In this document: positions 14,574 through 17,857 of the stretch, in pieces
How positions within the stretch are numbered: the first letter of the stretch is position 1
Layout of the letters: every line of letters starts with the position of its first letter
Assembly (NCBI GenBank): GCA_902481695.1
Contig: CABSXY010000010.1
Location: 1-17,857, forward strand
DNA: 17,857 nt
Direction: 5' to 3'
Source: an uncultured Haemophilus sp.
GTDB lineage: Bacteria; Pseudomonadota; Gammaproteobacteria; Enterobacterales; Pasteurellaceae
Position numbers and translations under genes: made by a program
Notes under the pieces: model-generated
Told to the model about the DNA's origin: nothing
The model's input: only the letters and a program-made list of their open reading frames with translations
Database searches by the model: none

Positions 14574-14984
14574 GGCTAATTCATCACAAATTTCATTTTC
14601 ACGATGGCCTGAATGGCCTTTCACCCACTGCCAATTAATGTTATGGGTTTGAATTGCCTGATCTAATGCAATCCATAAATCTTGGTTTTTTACCGCTTTG
14701 CCCGTACTCGCTTTCCAATTGTTTTTCTTCCAATTGTAAATCCATTGTGTGATGCCATTTTTCATATATTGACTATCGCTATAAAGTGTCACATGGCAAG
14801 GCTCTTTTAAGCTATTTAAAGCCTCAATCACTGCTCGTAATTCCATGCGATTATTAGTGGTTTTGAAATACCCTTTTGAAATATGTTTTTCATGCTGTTT
14901 ATAGCGCAGGACAATCCCTATGCCACCGGCTCCCGGATTGCCGAGGCAAGATCCATCCGTAAAAATTTCAATCTGTTTTTGCAT
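14523..14984 (-). CDS. rnhA: Ribonuclease HI
   Basis: RNase HI cuts the RNA strand of RNA-DNA hybrids in the cytoplasm, removing primers and R-loops. From the ATG at 14984 it has 153 residues. The four catalytic acids are Asp10 (FTDGSCLGNPG), Glu48 (NNRMELRAV), Asp70 (YSDSQY) and Asp134, and the assisting His124 (VKGHSGH) is present. The frame extends 20 codons upstream to a TTG, but that stretch is the dnaQ leader and contains no family sequence, so the internal ATG is used although its ribosome site is weak. It is divergent from dnaQ with 59 bases between the starts, the same arrangement as in E. coli. The stop codon lies in the loop of a 14-bp inverted repeat. Confidence 0.97.
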   Translation of the reverse strand: MQKQIEIFTDGSCLGNPGAGGIGIVLRYKQHEKHISKGYFKTTNNRMELRAVIEALNSLKEPCHVTLYSDSQYMKNGITQWIYNWKKNNWKASTGKAVKNQDLWIALDQAIQTHNINWQWVKGHSGHRENEICDELAKQGAENPTFEDIGYEG

Positions 14985-15008
14985 AACTAATTCGAGCTTG
15001 TGTAAAAT
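14979..15008 (+). promoter_or_regulatory. Candidate dnaQ promoter, overlapping the rnhA start
   Basis: TTGCAT (14979-14984) and TAAAAT (15003-15008) are 18 bases apart. The -35 coincides with the rnhA start codon. On the other strand TATTTT (revcomp of 15004-15009) could be the rnhA -10, so the divergent promoters would overlap, as known for E. coli rnhA-dnaQ. Confidence 0.5.
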
Positions 15009-15043
15009 AGGCAGTATTTTAAAGGAAACAGATAGGTAGAACA

Positions 15044-15805
15044 ATGATAAATCCGGATCGCCAGATTGTACTGGATACTGAAACCACTGGTATGAACCAA
15101 ATTGGTGCGCATTACGAAGGACATTGCATTATTGAAATTGGCGCAGTGGAAATGATCAACCGTAAATATACGGGCAATAATTTTCACATTTATATTAAGC
15201 CGGATCGTTTGGTTGATCCTGATGCCATTAAAGTTCACGGTATTACGGATGAAATGCTGGCAGATAAACCGGATTTCAAAACGATTGCACAAGACTTTAT
15301 TGAATACATTCGTGGTGCCGAACTGCTGATTCACAACGCCCCCTTCGACGTGGGCTTTATGGACTATGAATTCCGTAAACTTGGGTTAGATATCAAAACG
15401 ACCGACATTTGCCTGGTCACCGATACGTTGCAAATGGCGCGCCAAATGTATCCTGGAAAACGTAATAGCTTAGATGCGTTGTGTGATCGTTTAGGTATTG
15501 ATAACAGCAAACGAACACTCCACGGCGCGTTACTGGATGCGGAGATTTTGGCCGACGTTTATTTGTCTATGACGGGCGGTCAAACCAGTCTATTTGATGA
15601 AGATCATGCGGATAGTTCAATTATCCAAGCTGGTGCTAATATGCAAGATCTTCAAAGTGCGGTCAATTTTTCGCAAAATTTAAAAGTGTTACAACCCACT
15701 GATGATGAAATCCAAGCCCATTTGGATTTCCTTAAATTGGTCAATAAAAAAAGCGATGGCAAATGTTTTTGGTCGATTCGTACGGGGGATGAAACCTCAC
15801 ATTAA
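15044..15805 (+). CDS. dnaQ: DNA polymerase III epsilon subunit DnaQ
   Basis: DnaQ is the 3'-5' proofreading exonuclease of the replicative polymerase, held between the alpha subunit and the beta clamp. The 253 residues show the three exonuclease motifs: Asp11 and Glu13 (LDTETTG), Asp102 (HNAPFDVGF), and His160 with Asp165 (LHGALLDAE). Right after the exonuclease domain comes QTSLF (180-184), a clamp-binding-type motif. The rest is a flexible tail that binds alpha. AGGT (15034-15037) is six bases before the ATG. It is divergent from rnhA. No T-rich terminator follows; the downstream tRNA-Asp pair has its own promoter. An uptake sequence lies in the tail region. Confidence 0.97.
   Translation: MINPDRQIVLDTETTGMNQIGAHYEGHCIIEIGAVEMINRKYTGNNFHIYIKPDRLVDPDAIKVHGITDEMLADKPDFKTIAQDFIEYIRGAELLIHNAPFDVGFMDYEFRKLGLDIKTTDICLVTDTLQMARQMYPGKRNSLDALCDRLGIDNSKRTLHGALLDAEILADVYLSMTGGQTSLFDEDHADSSIIQAGANMQDLQSAVNFSQNLKVLQPTDDEIQAHLDFLKLVNKKSDGKCFWSIRTGDETSH
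15655..15663 (+). repeat. Uptake signal sequence inside dnaQ
   Basis: Exact AAGTGCGGT followed by CAATTTTT, a full extended motif, read as Ser-Ala-Val in the flexible linker of DnaQ (about residues 205-207). Confidence 0.9.
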
Positions 15806-15849
15806 TCGGTTATCTATTAATCAGATAAACATAAAAAAGAAAAAAAAGA

Positions 15850-15878
15850 TTGACGCTTTTAACGTTCATCATTATTAT
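15850..15878 (+). promoter_or_regulatory. Promoter of the tRNA-Asp pair
   Basis: TTGACG (15850-15855) and TATTAT (15873-15878) are exactly 17 bases apart, with an A-rich tract just upstream. The predicted transcript starts about eight bases before the first tRNA. Confidence 0.75.
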
Positions 15879-15892
15879 ACCCAGCACTTAGC

Positions 15893-15969
15893 GGAGTGGT
15901 AGTTCAGCTGGTTAGAATACCTGCCTGTCACGCAGGGGGTCGCGGGTTCGAGTCCCGTCCATTCCGCCA
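15893..15969 (+). tRNA. tRNA-Asp(GUC), copy 1
   Basis: A 77-base cloverleaf nearly identical to E. coli tRNA-Asp. Acceptor arms GGAGTGG and CCATTCC pair with one G-T, and the discriminator is G. The anticodon GTC is at 15927-15929 in loop CTGTCAC. CCA is encoded. Confidence 0.98.
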
Positions 15970-15996
15970 ATTTAAAACTTGTCTTAATATACTCAC

Positions 15997-16073
15997 GGAG
16001 TGGTAGTTCAGCTGGTTAGAATACCTGCCTGTCACGCAGGGGGTCGCGGGTTCGAGTCCCGTCCATTCCGCCA
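15997..16073 (+). tRNA. tRNA-Asp(GUC), copy 2
   Basis: Identical over all 77 bases to copy 1, with the anticodon at 16031-16033 and CCA encoded. The repeat unit is 104 bases, with a 27-base AT-rich spacer between the copies. Confidence 0.98.
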
Positions 16074-16090
16074 ATTAAGCCGAGATAATG

Positions 16091-16113
16091 AAGCACCAAA
16101 AGGTGCTTTTTTT
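16091..16113 (+). terminator. Terminator of the tRNA-Asp pair
   Basis: AAGCACC (16091-16097) pairs with GGTGCTT (16102-16108) around an AAAA loop and runs into seven Ts, 18 bases after the second tRNA. Confidence 0.92.
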
Positions 16114-16123
16114 ATGCCCGAAT

Positions 16124-16152
16124 TTTACCTGCCAGCCAACATTCGCTATAAT
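16124..16152 (+). promoter_or_regulatory. Promoter of der
   Basis: TTTACC (16124-16129) and a perfect TATAAT (16147-16152) are 17 bases apart. The der ATG lies about 26 bases after the predicted start, with AGAGA (16173-16177) as ribosome site. Confidence 0.7.
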
Positions 16153-16184
16153 TAACCAAATTTACACTTTACAGAGATATTTTT

Positions 16185-17705
16185 ATGACAACTCCTGTCG
16201 TTGCCTTAGTGGGTCGCCCAAATGTAGGTAAATCCACCCTATTCAACCGTTTAACCCGTACTCGCGATGCGCTTGTTGCTGACTTCCCTGGTTTAACCCG
16301 AGATCGTAAATACGGTCATGCCAATATTTCTGGCTATGATTTCATTGTGATCGATACCGGCGGTATTGATGGCACTGAAGAAGGCGTTGAAGAAAAAATG
16401 GCGGAACAATCCTTATTAGCCATTGAAGAAGCCGATGTCGTGCTTTTCTTAGTGGATGCGCGTGCAGGTTTAACGGCTGCAGACATTGGCATTGCCAACT
16501 ACTTACGCCAACGTACTAATAAAACAACCGTCGTGGTGGCAAACAAAACTGATGGTATTGATGCAGATTCACACTGTGCAGAATTCTATCAATTAGGCTT
16601 AGGTGAAATTGAACAAATTGCCGCATCACAAGGCCGTGGTGTGACCCAGTTGATGGAGCAAGTACTTGCCCCTTTAGCGGAAAAATTACAAGAAAACGAA
16701 GCAGAAAATGACCGCACTTCTGATGAAGAAGAAAAAGATGAATGGGATCACGAATTTGACTTCGATTCAGAAGAAGATACGTCGTTAATTGATGAGGCAT
16801 TAGACGAAGAGCTTGAAGAAGAACAAGCTAAAAATATCAAAATTGCGATTGTAGGCCGTCCAAACGTTGGTAAATCGACATTAACCAATCGTATTTTAGG
16901 TGAAGATCGCGTGGTGGTTTACGATATGCCAGGTACAACACGCGACAGTATCTATATTCCAATGGAACGTGATGGACAACAATACACCTTAATTGACACA
17001 GCTGGTGTGCGTAAACGTGGTAAAGTGCATTTAGCCGTTGAGAAATTCTCTGTCATCAAAACATTACAAGCGATTCAAGATGCAAACGTGGTATTACTCA
17101 CAATTGATGCGCGTGAAAATATTTCAGACCAAGATCTCTCTCTACTTGGCTTTATCTTAAATGCAGGTCGCTCGCTCGTGATCGTCGTAAATAAATGGGA
17201 TGGCTTAGATCAAGATGTGAAAGATCGCGTCAAATCCGAATTAGATCGCCGTCTTGATTTCATCGACTTTGCCCGTGTGCATTTTATTTCTGCTTTACAC
17301 GGCAGTGGCGTGGGGAATCTTTTTGATTCGATTAAAGAAGCTTATGCTTGTGCGACGCAAAAAATGACGACTTCCCTTCTCACCCGCATTTTACAAATGG
17401 CAACGGATGAGCATCAACCACCAATGATTGGCGGTCGTCGTATTAAATTAAAATACGCTCACCCTGGTGGCTATAATCCACCAATTATCGTGGTGCATGG
17501 TAACCAAATGGATAAATTACCGGATTCATACAAACGTTATTTATCTAATTATTATCGTAAGAGTTTGAAAATTATTGGTTCGCCAATCCGCTTGCTATTC
17601 CAAGAAGGTTCAAACCCATTCGCAGGTAGAAAAAATAAACTCACACCAAACCAATTACGTAAACGTAAACGCTTGATGAAGTTTATCAAAAAAGCGAAAC
17701 GCTAA
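16185..17705 (+). CDS. der: Ribosome-assembly GTPase Der (EngA)
   Basis: Der is an essential cytoplasmic GTPase with two G domains in tandem that acts in late 50S subunit maturation. The 506 residues fit the gamma-proteobacterial form. G domain 1 has GRPNVGKS (10-17), DTGG (57-60) and NKTD (120-123). G domain 2 has GRPNVGKS (224-231), DTAG (271-274) and NKWD (336-339). A KH-like domain (about 400-490) and a basic tail ending KKAKR follow. The linker between the G domains (about 165-218) is strongly acidic and includes an uptake sequence that encodes Asp-Arg-Thr-Ser. The gene has its own promoter and a terminator. Confidence 0.98.
   Translation: MTTPVVALVGRPNVGKSTLFNRLTRTRDALVADFPGLTRDRKYGHANISGYDFIVIDTGGIDGTEEGVEEKMAEQSLLAIEEADVVLFLVDARAGLTAADIGIANYLRQRTNKTTVVVANKTDGIDADSHCAEFYQLGLGEIEQIAASQGRGVTQLMEQVLAPLAEKLQENEAENDRTSDEEEKDEWDHEFDFDSEEDTSLIDEALDEELEEEQAKNIKIAIVGRPNVGKSTLTNRILGEDRVVVYDMPGTTRDSIYIPMERDGQQYTLIDTAGVRKRGKVHLAVEKFSVIKTLQAIQDANVVLLTIDARENISDQDLSLLGFILNAGRSLVIVVNKWDGLDQDVKDRVKSELDRRLDFIDFARVHFISALHGSGVGNLFDSIKEAYACATQKMTTSLLTRILQMATDEHQPPMIGGRRIKLKYAHPGGYNPPIIVVHGNQMDKLPDSYKRYLSNYYRKSLKIIGSPIRLLFQEGSNPFAGRKNKLTPNQLRKRKRLMKFIKKAKR
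16711..16719 (-). repeat. Uptake signal sequence inside the der linker
   Basis: Exact ACCGCACTT, read in the +2 phase of der to give the Asp-Arg-Thr-Ser of the acidic inter-domain linker (codons 176-179). The arginine it encodes is the only basic residue among acidic neighbours over about 15 residues. Confidence 0.9.
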
Positions 17706-17716
17706 TCTTAACAAAC

Positions 17717-17762
17717 AAAGAGCGGTCAAAAATCACTGTGAATTTTGACCGCTCTTTTTATT
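17717..17762 (+). terminator. der terminator with matching altered uptake arms
   Basis: AAAGAGCGGTCAAAA (17717-17731) pairs perfectly with 17743-17757 (15 bp) around an 11-base loop and runs into TTTTTA. Both arms carry AAGAGCGGT or its complement, one base different from the uptake core AAGTGCGGT. Confidence 0.92.
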
Positions 17763-17786
17763 GAAAAATAAATTATTCGGAAAGCT

Positions 17787-17857
17787 ATGAAATCAAAGAA
17801 AAGCGTATCAAGAACTTGTGCAGATTGCCCCTCTCTGAATTTCTTTTCTTTACCCCA
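17787..17857 (+). CDS. Possible start of a gene cut by the window edge
   Basis: An ATG at 17787 with GGAAA four bases upstream opens a frame of 23 codons to the window edge, beginning MKSKKSVSRTCADCPSL. I do not recognise it. A second plus-strand frame and one minus-strand frame are also open here, so strand and frame are undecided. Confidence 0.2.
   Translation, partial: MKSKKSVSRTCADCPSLNFFSLP

Noticed and set aside
14985..15044. Twenty-residue N-terminal extension of RNase HI
   Set aside because: It needs a TTG start overlapping the dnaQ start; the known family N-terminus begins at 14984.
14987..15334. A 115-codon minus-strand frame opposite the 5' part of dnaQ
   Set aside because: It lies antisense to the conserved exonuclease domain and is an expected codon shadow.
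15810..15828. TTATCT/AGATAA hairpin after dnaQ as a terminator
   Set aside because: The stem is 6 bp, AT-only apart from one pair, and is followed by an A-rich rather than T-rich tract.

Overview
This is ordinary chromosomal core DNA from a member of the Pasteurellaceae, most likely Haemophilus and plausibly close to H. parainfluenzae. The evidence is AT-rich base composition, protein families with typical Haemophilus sequences, and the Hin-type DNA uptake signal AAGTGCGGT. I count 16 exact copies of that 9-mer on the two strands, about one per 1.1 kb. I see no prophage, insertion sequence, CRISPR array, toxin-antitoxin pair or defence island. No exciting new system is visible; the non-routine signal is how uptake sequences are built into terminators, start sites and protein linkers.

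Layout. Positions 71-3277, minus strand: a six-helix DUF2301-type membrane protein, mpl (murein peptide recycling) and metC (methionine synthesis). Positions 3418-4668, plus strand: a 2-Cys peroxiredoxin and pgsA (phosphatidylglycerol synthesis). Positions 4768-5117: a promoter, tRNA-Gly(GCC), tRNA-Leu(UAA), tRNA-Lys(UUU) and a terminator. Positions 5225-6649, minus: miaB. Positions 6800-8255, minus: nudF-cpdA. Positions 8417-11278, minus: rnfH-roxA-xseA, a tightly coupled operon. Positions 11360-13580, plus: a half-size EamA permease, pth and ychF. Then tesB (plus) converges on rnhA (minus), and rnhA is divergent from dnaQ. Two identical tRNA-Asp genes and der close the window. The last 152 bases hold the der terminator and an unresolved edge.

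How the genes fit together. Translation is the main theme: six tRNA-related items (five tRNA genes and the tRNA modifier MiaB), Pth (peptidyl-tRNA recycling), YchF (ribosome-associated ATPase), Der (50S assembly) and RoxA (hydroxylation of ribosomal protein L16). Genome maintenance is covered by DnaQ, RNase HI and XseA. Envelope functions are Mpl and PgsA. CpdA lowers cAMP, which in Haemophilus feeds into CRP-dependent competence, the process that uses the uptake sequences scattered through the window.

Several longest-frame starts are better replaced by internal ATGs with good ribosome binding sites: metC at 3277, the peroxiredoxin at 3418, nudF at 8255, roxA at 10947 and rnhA at 14984. No gene shows a convincing frameshift or loss of a key residue.
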